Source: Heterodera schachtii
Lineage: Eukaryota > Nematoda > Chromadorea > Rhabditida > Heteroderidae
NCBI GenBank assembly: GCA_023374025.1
Contig: SIJG01000113.1
Coordinates: forward strand, 339,294-403,293
Reading direction: 5' to 3'
DNA length: 64,000 bases
The first letter of the stretch is position 1, and the number at the start of each line of letters is the position of its first letter. The translations under genes were made by a program, and so were the position numbers. The notes below the pieces were generated by a model that saw only the letters and a list, made by a program, of their open reading frames with translations, was not told the origin of the DNA and made no database searches. This document shows, in pieces, positions 36,485 through 48,420 of this stretch.

Positions 36485-37681
36485 TAGAGACCGGAAAACT
36501 GGGGTCGGAGGGATCCCGAGTCGGGATCCCGACTGAATCCCGATCCCGATCAATCCCGAACATTTTGGAAAAACGATCGGGACGGATCCCGAGTCGGGAT
36601 CCCGACCGAATCCCGATCCCGATCAATCCCGAAGATTTTTTTTCGGGATCCCGCGGGATTATCGGGATTTGCTCAAACCCAATTTTTTTTTTACATTTTG
36701 TGCCAAGTTTTGTTCAAATGTTTATCTAATATTTATAATTGATCTATTCGATTGAAGAAAAAAAAGTGATGTGAATTATATCCGATTTTTATAGAAATTT
36801 TTCAAAATTGGAATTCATGCCCAAAAAATCAGATTTTCAAAAATGAGAACATTTAACAACATAGCCTAAATAATTTTTTTTACAATTTAATAAATTAATA
36901 TCAATTTTTGTATTTTCGCCTCAGATGATCATTTTTAATAATTTTGAGAAACGGAATCAAAAAATCAGATTTTTAAGATTTTTTTTTGCTGAAAATTTTT
37001 TAAAAAACTTTAGGGGAACCGGGGGGAGGGGAGGTCGGCGGTGCCGATAGGCGCCGCCGTGAAAATTTTGAAAATTTGAAATGTAATTTGTTAACAGAAT
37101 TTATCCTAAAACTGTCCATATTTTGTGATTTTGAACTAATTTATAAGAAAATAATAGGTTCTTGGGTTTGGTGATACCAATTGGCACCTAAGGAAAAATA
37201 TGTAGACAACAATTTTATTCTGATTATTGGACAAAATTCTTAGAAACCGTTGTGCCATAAAACTACCTAATAAGATTTAGAATAATGTTTTAGAAATTAA
37301 AAAAATAATTCTTTTTATGAAGAAATAAAAGTCACAAAATGGCCAACTTTTGCGTCAAATTTTGAAAATTTTAGTGGAATTTTGAAGACCTGTAAAATTT
37401 TTTGGGATTTTTAAGGGATTTTTTAAGAAAAATTAGCAAACGACAATATTTTTTAATTTAAAATTCAAGATCTTATTTAAAAAATGGAGATTTTTTGAAA
37501 AATTATCGTGACTTCAATCCCGCGGGATCCCGCGGGATTGGTAAAATGGTCGGGAGGGATCCCGATCAATCCCGATGAATTTAAAAAATCGCTCGGGACG
37601 GATCCCGAGGTCGGGATCCCGAATTTAATCCCGCGGGATCCCGAAGAAATCCCGCGGGATCCCGATCCCGTCCGGTCTCTA
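36485..37681. mobile_element. hAT-like non-autonomous element with GGGATCCC arrays
   Basis: The 1197-bp element has ends sharing TAGAGACCGGA, then arrays of CCCGATCCCGATC/GGGATCCCG at 36508-36665 and 37517-37670. The flanks GTCCCATA (36477-36484) and CTCCCTTA (37682-37689) match at 6 of 8. The core has one GC-rich hairpin and a decayed second one, oriented as at 29419-30288. AT-rich sequence upstream of the hairpin and the GGGGAGGGG run next to it match the other cores. Frames over the arrays are not genes. Confidence 0.85.
37036..37059 (+). repeat. GC-rich core hairpin
   Basis: Arm CGGCGGTGCC, loop GATA, arm GGCGCCGCCG: 10-bp stem with a single T-G wobble. A decayed second copy (GGTGATACC, AATT, GGCACC) lies at about 37169-37188, some 130 bp on. 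Confidence 0.85.
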
Positions 37682-38754
37682 CTCCCTTATAGCTATTTTT
37701 AATCTATTTTTCATCTTTTCTAAAATTGACAAGGCTTTAATTTACTTGTGGTGGTGCAATAAATTTAGGAATGGTTAACCGGCTCCATTTCAATCATAGT
37801 GAAACATTTTATTATTTTTAATTTTATTTAACATTGAAAATAATTTTATTCGAATTATCTATTTATTTGCTTCAACGTAAATGAATTCTTATAGCATTTT
37901 TCATTTGTTAATAGATTTTTATATGATTTTTTGTTCATCTTTTATTTAAAATTTTTTGTTTATATACACAATTATCATTTGTTATACTTTATTTTGCTTT
38001 TATTTAGTCAAACTCGAAATAATTGTTTTTTGTTGATAACAATTTACAGGTAATTATAGACAAAAAATTATTATGTTTTTTTTCTATTTTTTTTGCATAT
38101 AAAAAGCTTTAATTAATAAATTTATCCTTTATTTGCCATATATTTTTTTATTTTTGTTCATTTGCCATTTATAATATTTGTTTTTAATTTTCACTTATTT
38201 TAATCAGCGATTTAAATTTAAATTTTATTGCTTTTATTTTGTTATGAAAAATATAAAAATATTATATTTTCACGAAAACTCCCACAGGTGTTACTTACTG
38301 TCATTGACTGCTGGCGTAGTCCAATCTGAGAATTTGCAATAGTTTTAAAAAACTAGTCAAACATAATTTAGAAAAACGATATTATTTCAAAAAGGTTAAA
38401 TTCTTAATTTATTTTAATATTTGGCCTCACTATAAGATGTATAAAATTCTTAATTTATTTTAATATTATGGCCTCAACAAAAAATGTATATTTCGCTGAC
38501 ATTAATAATAGTTGATAAAACTAAATTTTAATATTTTTATCTATTTTCATATGGCAAATATTTTTGAATTTAATAAATCATTATTTATTTTTACTTCCTT
38601 TAAATAATTGACGAGCAATAAAAAGTTTATTCCATGTTAGAGCGTGATACAGTCATTTTTCTTTTTGAAATGAACATTGCTTGTCTTTGATATATGCTTG
38701 TAGCATTTATATTTAATGATTATTTTTAGTTAAATTGAAGAATAACTTATTTTT

Positions 38755-38930
38755 CTTATATTAGTTTTTATCATCTAATTTAAAAGTAAATATTTTTAAA
38801 ACAAAAGATATGCAATTATCGAGAATTTCATAGATCATCTATTCTTCATTTTTAATTTTTATTAATATATTCAATTAGTTTTTAGAAGAATTATCAATTG
38901 TTTATTACTTAACTGGCTTTTATACATATC
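38755..38930 (+). repeat. Block W, copy 2
   Basis: Paralogue of 33050-33235. Confidence 0.8.
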
Positions 38931-39284
38931 ATTAAATATTTTATCCTGCTTTCTTGTGTCCGAACAGATTTCGTCAAGGCCTTATAAAAAAAATTATTTT
39001 AAGACGAATGAAGAATACAATTATTCTATTGTTTCAATTTTTAAAAATGTGTTCACACTTCCATTAGCGCATATCAAGGAAATTTAAAATAATAAAAATT
39101 AGTTTTGACTAATTTGATCGCATTAGAATTTAATAATATATAAAAATCGTTGACTGATTAATAAGAAAAAATTTATTTCATATGTAAAATTGCATTTTCT
39201 AAAAATTTAGATTCTTTATGGATTAATTTTTTATAGAAACAATTCATATCTGTATATTTATTTACCGTCGATTCTGTGTTCAAA

Positions 39285-39785
39285 ATGGACAAAAAGGCAT
39301 ATGGCATTTTTGTGGCATTTTGATTTGTTATTTAGCGCGTCAAAACATTTGACATTTCAAACAATTATTTTTATTTTTGTAATAATCATTTTATTTACTT
39401 GAACATATTATAATTAGTAAAACGGCGTTTGGATTGTCGATCAACAGCATTTATTTTTTAATTTTAGAAATTTTAACATTTTGCAAACCCTCAAAAGCTC
39501 TTGTAATTGTCTACCATAATATATAATTCAAAAACAAAATTTTTAAATCTCAAAAAAAAGCAGATGATCGAGAGTTCAAGGTTTAATGGTAAATGTAAAC
39601 AAACTTTTGAAATGGTTTGAGTTAATATTAAATAGATCAAAAAGGCATGACAAAATTAGGTTATTTATGGCATTTTGTTAGTTATTTAGCGCGTCAAAAA
39701 ATTTTAAATTTCAATAATTGTTTTTATTTCACTAATATAACTTTTTTTACTTTTTTGAACATATTAGAATTAGTAAAACGGCGTT
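39285..39785 (+). repeat. Local duplication, two diverged copies
   Basis: 39285-39425 and 39635-39785 share AAAAAGGCAT, TTATTTAGCGCGTCAAAA, a TTTCAATTATTTTTATTT-like stretch and TTAGTAAAACGGCG. The last island also occurs at 27290 and 43915 within block T. Confidence 0.7.
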
Positions 39786-40254
39786 CGGATAAAAAGGATT
39801 TGTATATTATTTAAGCAAGCAATATGTAGAACCAAATTTTAATTTATATTTAACATTTTAATGATTATTTCTTGCATATTATATATTGAATTATTTCAAA
39901 GTTTGTATTTTTTAAATTGTTTTCAACATAAAAATATTTCTAATTAAGAAAACATATCTATTATTATAATCACAAATATCATTCAAATTTTATTTTAATT
40001 AATTATATGTAACATATTTTAGTGCAACTAATGTTTTTGCTAATGCAAAACAGAATTTTTAGAATAATTAATATATATTTTATTGTGTTATTGTTTTAAT
40101 GATTTCTCATGTTTTCCACTGCTTTAGCTAGCTTATCCATTTCTAAAATTTCAATTAATTTTTGTTATTAATAAGTATTAATTAAATAATTTATTAACAA
40201 AAACCCATGGTTTTCTTTTTAAGTTCTTATATTTTTACTGGTTAAATCTTGCAT

Positions 40255-40445
40255 TTTTTTAATTACCGATTTAATTAAAAGTTTACTCTAAAAAAATTTG
40301 TTATTTAAAAATGCAGATTATTGTCTTACGAAAATCATGGATGTGATCTCGAGAAATGCTCTAATAATTAGGCTCTAATGATGCACCTGAGTTTAACTTT
40401 ATTATATTAGTTGGCAGGATTTTTAATTTACATAAATTAGCTCTA
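40255..40445 (+). repeat. Block Q, copy 3 (part)
   Basis: Shares AAAAATGCAGATTATTGTCT, TGCTCTAATAATTAGGC, GATGCACCTGAGTTTAACTT with 14340-14450. Confidence 0.75.
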
Positions 40446-40690
40446 GGCTAAAATATTTTATATTGTCTCATTTTTAGTGTATTATGTCTTAGATTTTTTG
40501 AAGTTTATTTCATTTAATCATTAAAGTGTTCTATCGTTTGATAATTTTATTGAAACTGCCTAATTGTTTTGTTGATGGTTATCAAGCGATCGCCCAACAG
40601 ATTGGTGTAATATACTTCGGTTGTTTTCTTGACTGCGCAATGTCAATGTTTAAATAATTTAAATTTTATCATTTTTAAATTAAAAAAATT
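40440..40690 (+). repeat. Block AA, copy 2
   Basis: Paralogue of 17040-17275, with AAGTGTTCTATCGTTTGATA and GGTTGTTTTCTTGACTGCGC. Confidence 0.8.
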
Positions 40691-40829
40691 AAGTTTAATC
40701 CTTTAAATGGACAGTCAATTTTTGTTTTTAAGCATCACGTTGATTCAGTAGGTTTAAATAAATATTATTAAATTGATGACTTATTTAGTACAATATTAAT
40801 TAAAGTTCATTTCCTTATTATTGCATTAA

Positions 40830-41150
40830 TTTATTCTTTCTTTTACAGATTATAAAACTTTTATTTTATTTTAACTCAAACATTTTTTCGCATGTTATTT
40901 ATTGGGATTATGAAGAACATTCGCTGAAAATTGATGAGGATCCTTCCAGTTTTATATTTACAGTAAGTACTATATTATGAAAAACTTTTTTATGTTTTTA
41001 ATTCTATCCATATTTTTTGCATCGAATTTATTTACGCTTTTTTATTATTTTTTTAATATCATTCTTTGAAATATCAGTTTATCCTTTGTTTTGTTGTTAA
41101 ATTTAGCTTTTCATAGAGTGCAAATTTATTTTAAAAATGTTTTAAAGATA
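40830..41150 (+). repeat. Block P, copy 3
   Basis: The longest copy of P. It matches 16460-16580 in its first part and 12912-13150 in the rest, and is followed by R-type sequence (ATATCTCGCTCCTCTGTG) at 41302. Confidence 0.8.
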
Positions 41151-41439
41151 GATTTAAATTATTTATTTTTTGTTTTAAAAATGACAATTTACGTGCGCGT
41201 GCTGAAGACTCCCATAGGCATTCTTTCACTTAATATTTTGACCATTATTAATTAATTAATGCATAATTATATTTTAATCACTTTCATATTCATTATGTTA
41301 AATATCTCGCTCCTCTGTGTTCTTTTGTTTGAATTTAATTTTCATTTTATGGAATAAAAAAATAATAATTTCAAATGGTATTTATCAATCGTTTTTTTGA
41401 TTAATTAAAATTTGTTTATATCAATAAGCGACTTTTTAT

Positions 41440-41755
41440 CGTTTTAATTAAAATTTTACTCTATAACAAATTTTGTTATTAAAAAATGCAGATTGTTCTC
41501 TTATATAATCTCGTTAAGTGCTCTAATAATTAGGCTGTATTTTTATTAAAATATTTTTTGAATATTTTTGATAAATAATCCTTATCTTAAATTGCTTTAA
41601 TATGTTTTTGGTTTTTCATTATTGGCTTTCCGTTGCTTATTTCAAATTAATTTTCGCTGAATCTTTTCTTTTAAATCAAGATTTTATTTATTTGATTAAA
41701 ATATTATAATAATATAATATTAACTGTTTATGATGAAAAATTTCACTGTATATTA
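41440..41755 (+). repeat. Block Q, copy 4
   Basis: Matches 14320-14890 with an internal deletion; ends ACTGTTTATGATGAAAA. It follows P and R as at 12.9-14.9 kb. Confidence 0.8.
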
Positions 41756-42339
41756 TTTTATTTCAATTATTTATTATTAATATTTAGCGTTCGGTTCTTG
41801 CTATTAGTTTTTTACAGCGCTCATCTTCTTGCACGAGCCCTCATTTCTTTGTTGTACGTTCTAATTTGATTTCTTTCGCATGTTATAAAACAATTTCATC
41901 TATAGCCACTCAGGCTTAACAAATAATAAATATTAAATGTAGAATTTTTATTTAATTTTTTTAAACTTAATTTTGAATTGAGTTATTATTTCCGTATTAG
42001 TTATTATTAAAAATTAAAAAATTTTTACCGCAAGATTTATAATTTATTACGGTACATAGATTTTGTATTATTAAATTTTGTTTATTTCATTTTTTTCATC
42101 AAAATTTTTTTTAATCAGTCCACATTTGTGGAGAATGAAATATTTTTCTACATTCGTTTTAATTCCCTTTCATATATTCGCGTAGCAAGTGCTTATTGAT
42201 GCTTATAGTTTAGTTCATTTTCACATTTAATAAATAATTTAAATTATTATTTTCATTTATTAATATTTTTTACTATATCTCTTCGTGCATCTGTTTTTAT
42301 TAATTGTTAACTTAATTATTTCGTCATTTAATTTTTATC

Positions 42340-44210
42340 ATTTTGAAGTTATTTAGTATTTGTTAGGATGTAATTTATTGTTAACATCAAAATATTTTAA
42401 CATAACGATTTTAATTCTAAGCCCTTTGCTTATCTCAAGAAATAATTTTTATTTTATTTTCGTTACATTCAATTTCAATCTTTTTTATTTTATATAATTG
42501 TGCTTCATTTCGCTTTATTCTCGCTAAGCTGACTGTTTTACTAGCCGTACAAGACAATTTTATAATTATTTTTTATCTTCTTAAAATATTTTGATTCAAT
42601 TCTCGTGATATATCCGATTTTTTGCACGGTTGTAAAGTTTATGTAAATTTTGAAATTAAATGAATAAATTTTATTTTCAAAACTGAATAAGTTTTTTCGT
42701 TGTTTTTTTATTATAAATTGCACCGAGGATATACATCCTCACAATATTATTTTTATTCTGTTACTCAATAATGAATTAATTATTTAACATAAACTTTGTC
42801 TGAAATTAGAGGAAATTTTTGGCTGTTTTTATTTTAATTTAATTTTTCCAAGTAAATAATTTTTGTATTATAAATATTTTATCATTAACATTTATTTCCA
42901 AATGTTTAATGGTTTGAGTCGCAGAATTTTCCGACGAAATAATTGCATGATTTGGAATGAATTGATTCGGATTTATATTTACTTTAAGATTCAGTTTATT
43001 TATCTTTTGCTTTTGTCTTAATTACAATAAGCGATGCATCATTCATTTTCCAATGCATTTATCAAAAAAAGAAACCCGGTAAAAATTTTGATTCACTTTT
43101 ATTTTCTGTACTTGACTTTAAAATTTGATAAAATTGTTATCCTTCAATTTATCTATGAAACTCGGATTAATTAATAAAGTTTACAATATGTTGTTCGCAG
43201 CTTTTTTTAAAATTATTATTTTAATTAACTTTGCAACTCTCATATTATTTCCAATGTCATTTTTAGCTGATAAAAATAAAAATATTACATTTTAACTGAG
43301 CGATATGCAATTGTTGTGAATTAAAATTTTGCATTTTTTATTATTTTTATTTTCATATTGCTATTAATTTTTAGAAAATATTTTTGTAATTTTTTCATGT
43401 TCTAAATAAAATATCTTTTGTTCATATTCATTCAAAAATTTAGATTCATTTCTAGTAATCGGGTCGCTTTCGTTTGAATCCAACTCTGCTTCCTTTCATG
43501 TAATATTTTTCGGTTATGAATTTGATTTCATGATGAATTGAGAATTATTTATCTTTATTTCATTATGTAATTAAATTTATAATGCCCTTTTCTGGTAGTA
43601 ATATTTTTTATTCTCATGCTGCTTCCAGCAATTCTAGGAAGGCATTTGGCGCTTCAGTGCCCATTCTTTTTTTGCAATTTTCCTACAATAAATTGAATTA
43701 ATATTTTTAATTTTTTATTAATTATTTATTTTTCTACTTCATTTTTGAAAATAAAAATTTTTTTTTGTTGGACATAATTTATTTGCGTAATAAATAAATA
43801 AATTATTTTATGGCATTTAATATTATTTAACGCGTCAACAAATTTGATATTTCAATAATTTTTTTAAAAGTTACAATTTAATTTACATTCTTGAACATAT
43901 TATTATACTTAGTAAAAAGGCGTTCAGGTAAGGTTTTGTATATTTTTTAAGCTAGCAATATGTTTAATCAAATTTTAATTTATATTTAAGAATTTTAATG
44001 ATTATTTCTTGCCTAATATAACTAATAAAAAATATCTAGCTTTAAATAAGAGCTATTGAAAGATGCCAAGTTGTTTAGCTTTATAAAATTTGACATTACT
44101 TTTAAAATTTACACTCATAAAATATTTACATTTCAATAAAAATATAACAATATGCCTTATATTACTCCGTAGATTATTTTGTAAGTTATTTTGTTTTTAC
44201 AAATTGTAAG
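42340..44210 (+). repeat. Block T, copy 2
   Basis: Paralogue of 25690-27800. At 42518-42525 it has the uninterrupted TTCTCGCT where copy 1 carries the MITE at 25928-26205. Confidence 0.85.
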
Positions 44211-44794
44211 TAATATTTTCCATATAGATACTCTAAATAATATTTTTTAATGATTTTAATGTAAATTTTTGATTAAAGATTAAAATTTGTTTAATTTACT
44301 AATTATTTTAAAGAATATTTGTTTGACTTCTAACACCGATATTTTTGAATAGTTTATTAAACTAATTATTCCTGGCATCGTGTCATCAGGAAACTGGTGG
44401 CATAGAATTTGGATCCAATGCGATAATTTTGTTTTCCATATACACAAATTTTTGCAGTTAAAATATTTTCTTTTAATTCGTGTTTTTCTGTTCAAATTAA
44501 AGGTATTTTAAATTCTTGTTTTTTTTTAAATTTTAAAATTATTTTATTTGAATTAGATTTTTCTTTTGCTATTATTTTTTCACAAATATAAATACAAATT
44601 ATCTCGGCAAGAAGAATATCGTGATTTTGATATGCCCTTTTTGTTAAACCTTAAATATGAAGAATATTAAAAATTTAATTTTTATCAGTCAGAAATTTTA
44701 TTTTTCAATGATATTTATTGTTTTTTCCTTTAATAATTAATAAAAAATAATTGTTATCGATAATATTTTTTAATGTAATTTATTTTTTTGTTTA

Positions 44795-45390
44795 CTTTTG
44801 GAAATCAAATCATGACATGGAATAAGCTATTTTTTATTAAAATATTGTATATTGCTACAGTTGTTTTTTGGTGTATAGATTTTATAGTTTAATATGTTTT
44901 GTTTAATGTTTTTAAAAATATTAATTTTTTTATTTTAAAATGCATTTGAATATAAAGGAAACATTGTAATTTATAAAATAAAATTTAATCGCTGCATTTT
45001 GATATCCGTTCGTTAATTGCTCTTATATAACTTTTGATTACTCGTTTTAATACTTGTTTTATTAATTTAGAAAAGAAGATAACTTTAATATCACAACACT
45101 CGTGGAATACGTTCATCATAATTTAAATTCTGCTTCCTCGATTAAAATTTTATTACATCGATTTCTTTTTTTATTTTTAATCTATTTTTGAAAATATTCT
45201 ATGAATGTACAAGTATTCATTCGAGTTCCTTTTTCTTTATTATAAATTGATCATACTATAAAAAGTAAATAAGTAATAATTTATTAATGAGATTAATGTT
45301 CGTCACTTTATTTGAATCTGAAGTCTATTTAATCAAAAAATGCTTTTTATTGTGCCTATTTGCTTTAGTCGAAGATTGAACTTTTTACAT
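44795..45390 (+). repeat. Block V, copy 2
   Basis: Paralogue of 24617-25230, starting near CATGACATGGAATAAGCTAT. Confidence 0.8.
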
Positions 45391-45851
45391 AATTTGATCT
45401 TTTTAATTGTATTATGTATCAAGATTAGGTCTCTTGTCTTATTTTTAAAAATTTACGCATTTATTAAATGCTGATCTTTTAATTTTTCATTTGCCTTTTT
45501 AATTACACTTAAAATTTGTTTTTCAGCTTTTCTTTTCTTGTGTACTTTCTTAACATTTTAAAATTTTTGTTATAATTTATTTTAAACCATCTCTTTTATG
45601 CTCATCTGACTAATGTTTTTCAAATTATAAGTCACATTACAAGTTTTTTCGTCCATTTTTAAAATTTTAATATTTTGTCATTATTTTTCGTACATTTTGA
45701 AAATTAGTTGCATAAACGTGAATTTTGAAATTAATTTGAATTTCGACTTTTTGTTCGAATTCGGATCTGGGTTCGAAATTAGGCGAAATAGATGTTAGCT
45801 TAAATATAAATGTCCCGGTTTGCAGCAATATTCTGATTTTTGAGTAATGAC

Positions 45852-46226
45852 TAGGGCTTGTAATTATATGGAAATCCATATTTTTTTCCTGGACTGTGAG
45901 TCCTGAAACGCACGAAAAACATGTTTTTAGCTTGGTTTGAAGTTTCTAGGATGAGTTTCTATATCCATATTTTTCCATATTTCGCGATTTATGTCCATAT
46001 TTCCATATTTGTCCATATCCCCCATCAGCTAAAATGGCTGTTTTGACCCAAAATACAGGAAAATTTTCCAAAAAAGACATTTTTTAGCAATTTTGTCCAA
46101 AAAATTGATTAAATTTAAATTTTTTTAAAAATGGTTAATTTATGTCAAAAATAAGCAAAAAATGGAATATTTTGGTTTTTTGGTCGGTTTATTCGAGATT
46201 TTATATCCATATAATTACAAGCCCTA
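45852..46226. mobile_element. hAT-like MITE, TAGGGCTTGTAA family
   Basis: The 375-bp element has perfect inverted ends TAGGGCTTGTAATTATATGG and a perfect 8-bp target duplication, GTAATGAC, at 45844-45851 and 46227-46234. The interior repeats ATCCATATTT several times and contains CGCACGAAAAACATG, which recurs in modified form at about 47305, 58573 and 63692. No coding capacity. Confidence 0.92.
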
Positions 46227-46234
46227 GTAATGAC

Positions 46235-46689
46235 CAAATCTTATTGATTTCATACTTATTTAATTTTTTAAATTTTATGGAAGTTTTTTTTTGAAAAACG
46301 CGGCGCAAAAAAATTATTATAATCGGTCTGAGGCAAAAATAGAAAATATTTAAAAATTTTGATCGAATAAATTGTTAAAATATCAATTTGAAAATTGAAG
46401 CAATTTTGCTAAATTTTCTAGTTTTTGTCTACGGAATCTGATTTTTGTAGTTGATAATCTGATTTTTAAAATTTTTGATTCAATCCCCGTTGTAAACTGT
46501 AATATATTGAGTCAAAAACATTAATTGAAAAAAAAATTAATACATATATGTACAAAGCAAAATATATATGAAGATGAAGTGGAATGTGGGAGAGGTGAAA
46601 GAGCTCATCGGATGGGGAATGGCAAATGATGTGCTGAGATAATGCCAATAGTGCCAACGAGTCAGCGTCATTTTGTGTTGATTTTCTAT
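46235..46689. other. AT-rich non-coding spacer
   Basis: Nothing gene-like. The minus-strand frame at 46466-46786 mostly translates the adjacent GA-rich tract and is not supported. Confidence 0.5.
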
Positions 46690-46855
46690 TGATGCAGCGA
46701 GAGAGTGGTGGAGAGAGAGTTAGAGAGCAAATAGACAGATAGGAGAGAGAAGGAGGGGAAGGGAGAGAGTGGGAGTTGGAGAGCAAAAAAGAAAGAGATG
46801 AGAGAGAATGAACGAGAGCGACAGAGAAATGAGAGAGAGAGAGAGTGCGTGTTTA
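46690..46855 (+). repeat. Purine-rich GA tract
   Basis: About 165 bp that is almost all G and A on the + strand, with many GAGAGA runs and interruptions such as GGAGGGGAAGGGAG. Such tracts can be promoter-proximal GAGA sites or simple repeats. No gene is recognisable beside it, so I call it only a polypurine repeat. Confidence 0.8.
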
Positions 46856-47259
46856 AATTTTGGCGTTCTGTTCGAAAAAATCTTATTTGAACTGGGAACC
46901 CAAAAGGAAAATGGCACTTTTAAGCTTTGAATAATTGCAATTTTGTGATTTTAGGGGAACCAGCTGCCCCAATAATTAATATTTTTAATTTCAGCCTGAA
47001 TTTCACGGCTTATTGTTATAGACTAATTGCTTTATTGTGCTCATCTCATAACCTGGCATTAGTGCTGACTTACCTAATTGGCCTTGGATGTCCAGCCATT
47101 CATTTCCGTTGGCCGTTCGCTGATCAACGAGCTCTTCGCTCTAATTGCACATGAAATCGGATGAACGAAAAAGGTAAAAATAAGAGTTATTTTGGCAAAT
47201 TATTTTGTTTTTTGCTAATTATTTCGTTTTGGCCAATTATTTCGTTTGGCTAATTATTG
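46856..47259 (+). other. Less AT-rich stretch with a doubtful exon-like segment
   Basis: Composition is closer to even than the surroundings. A 75-codon frame (46927-47154) contains a hydrophobic segment (residues about 35-55, LIALLCSSHNLALVLTYLIG). An acceptor-like TTAATTTCAG ends near 46994 and a donor-like AAAAAGGTAAAA lies near 47167, but the frame closes with TGA before the donor. It could be a decayed exon of a membrane protein or chance. I do not recognise a family. Confidence 0.2.
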
Positions 47260-47660
47260 TAGGGCTTCATTTTTTATAGAATTGCCTAAATTTAATAATA
47301 TGCACAGTTAAGCACGAGAAGCGCATTTTTAGATTGGTTTGGGATGTTTACGGGGACTTATAATGCCGATTTTTGTGACTATTTCGCCATTTTTGTGCCT
47401 ATTTCAGTTTTCGGAAAATCCATAGCAAAAATGTAGTTAAAACAAAAAACCCCCCTAAGAAACGGAAAATTTTCCAAAAATTGATGTCCTAAAAATTTAT
47501 TCAATAAAAATAATTTGTTTTAAATTGTTTTTATCCAAAAAAAAAGTTTAAATATTTTATAATTTCATTTACAATTCAAAATAACCAAAATTAAATTATT
47601 AATTTTTTATTAAATTATTATTTAAAAAACGGGAAATTTTAGTCATTTTCAACAAATTTT
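47260..47660. mobile_element. Probable relic related to the TAGGGCTTGTAA MITE
   Basis: Starts TAGGGCTTCATTTTTTATAG. It contains AAGCACGAGAAGCGCATTTT, GGTTTGGGATG and repeated CGATTTTTGTGACTATTTCG-like phrases, laid out like the interior of 45852-46226. I find no matching right end, so the right boundary is a guess. Confidence 0.4.
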
Positions 47661-48420
47661 AGCCATTTTTGGATTTAAAAAATAGATAACTAAATTAATT
47701 TTTTGCCTAAATTTTTATGTTTAAAAAGGGGAGAGTTTTCGCAAAATTTTGTTTAATTTTTTTGTATAATTCTAATTCTGTTATTTCTCGTTACAGGATC
47801 ATTTATGTGTGCTGCTTATTGTTCGCCTTCAAAGTTCGCACTTTTCAGTTGGCAAATTCTTTGCGGACCATCAAAAAGTGTCAGCAAAATTTGGGACACA
47901 AAATATACACGCCGTACGGCTTTTGGCATTTTTGTCAATTTTGGGTGACAAAACTCAGTGTTTAATTTGGACAAGATCACTTTAGATGATGCATTCGATT
48001 TTGCATAAATTGGCCGGCAAAAGTCGCCCATTTGGGGGATTTATATCCGATGCATTCCTTTTGTTTTTTCTGATTGCAATTGCTTGAATGTACGCCTTCG
48101 ACCAAGCTAATCCAAATTAATTGCAGGTCAATAATTTATTTTTAGTTTTGACTTTCATTTTTAGCCACCATTTTTTAATTAAAATTGGATACATGTAAAA
48201 TATTTTGTGCCAACACTCGTTATTTTGAAGGTTTTTGTGCCAAAAATCGTTATTTTTGACTATTTTTAGGGCTCCCAATTTTTCAATAAATGAATTTATT
48301 ATTTTATACAATGCGTTTAAAATTCTCATATCAATTGTACCTGTACGACATTCATCAGATGCCATCACTTCAAAAATACGCAATAATTTTGAATAATTAA
48401 TTTTGGATTTTTGTCAATTT
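47661..48420. other. Mixed-composition region, no recognised gene
   Basis: Contains a stretch (47800-48060) with more even composition and overlapping frames on both strands (47717-47965 +, 47816-48031 -, 48117-48383 -). A TTTCTCGTTACAG acceptor-like sequence precedes 47797. None of the translations resembles a family I know. It may be decayed coding sequence. Confidence 0.25.

Larger units (their letters stand above)
37690..45843. other. Gene-free AT-rich repeat mosaic
   Basis: No supported gene. It contains block W copy 2, a local duplication at 39285-39785, block Q (two copies), AA, P, R part (41200-41345), block T copy 2 and block V copy 2. A duplicated short phrase AAATTCTTAATTTATTTTAAT occurs twice at 38398-38465. 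Remaining sequence is T-rich with nothing recognisable. Confidence 0.6.

Noticed and set aside
46466..46917. Ser/Leu/Pro-rich minus-strand frames
   Set aside because: Translation of the GA-rich tract.
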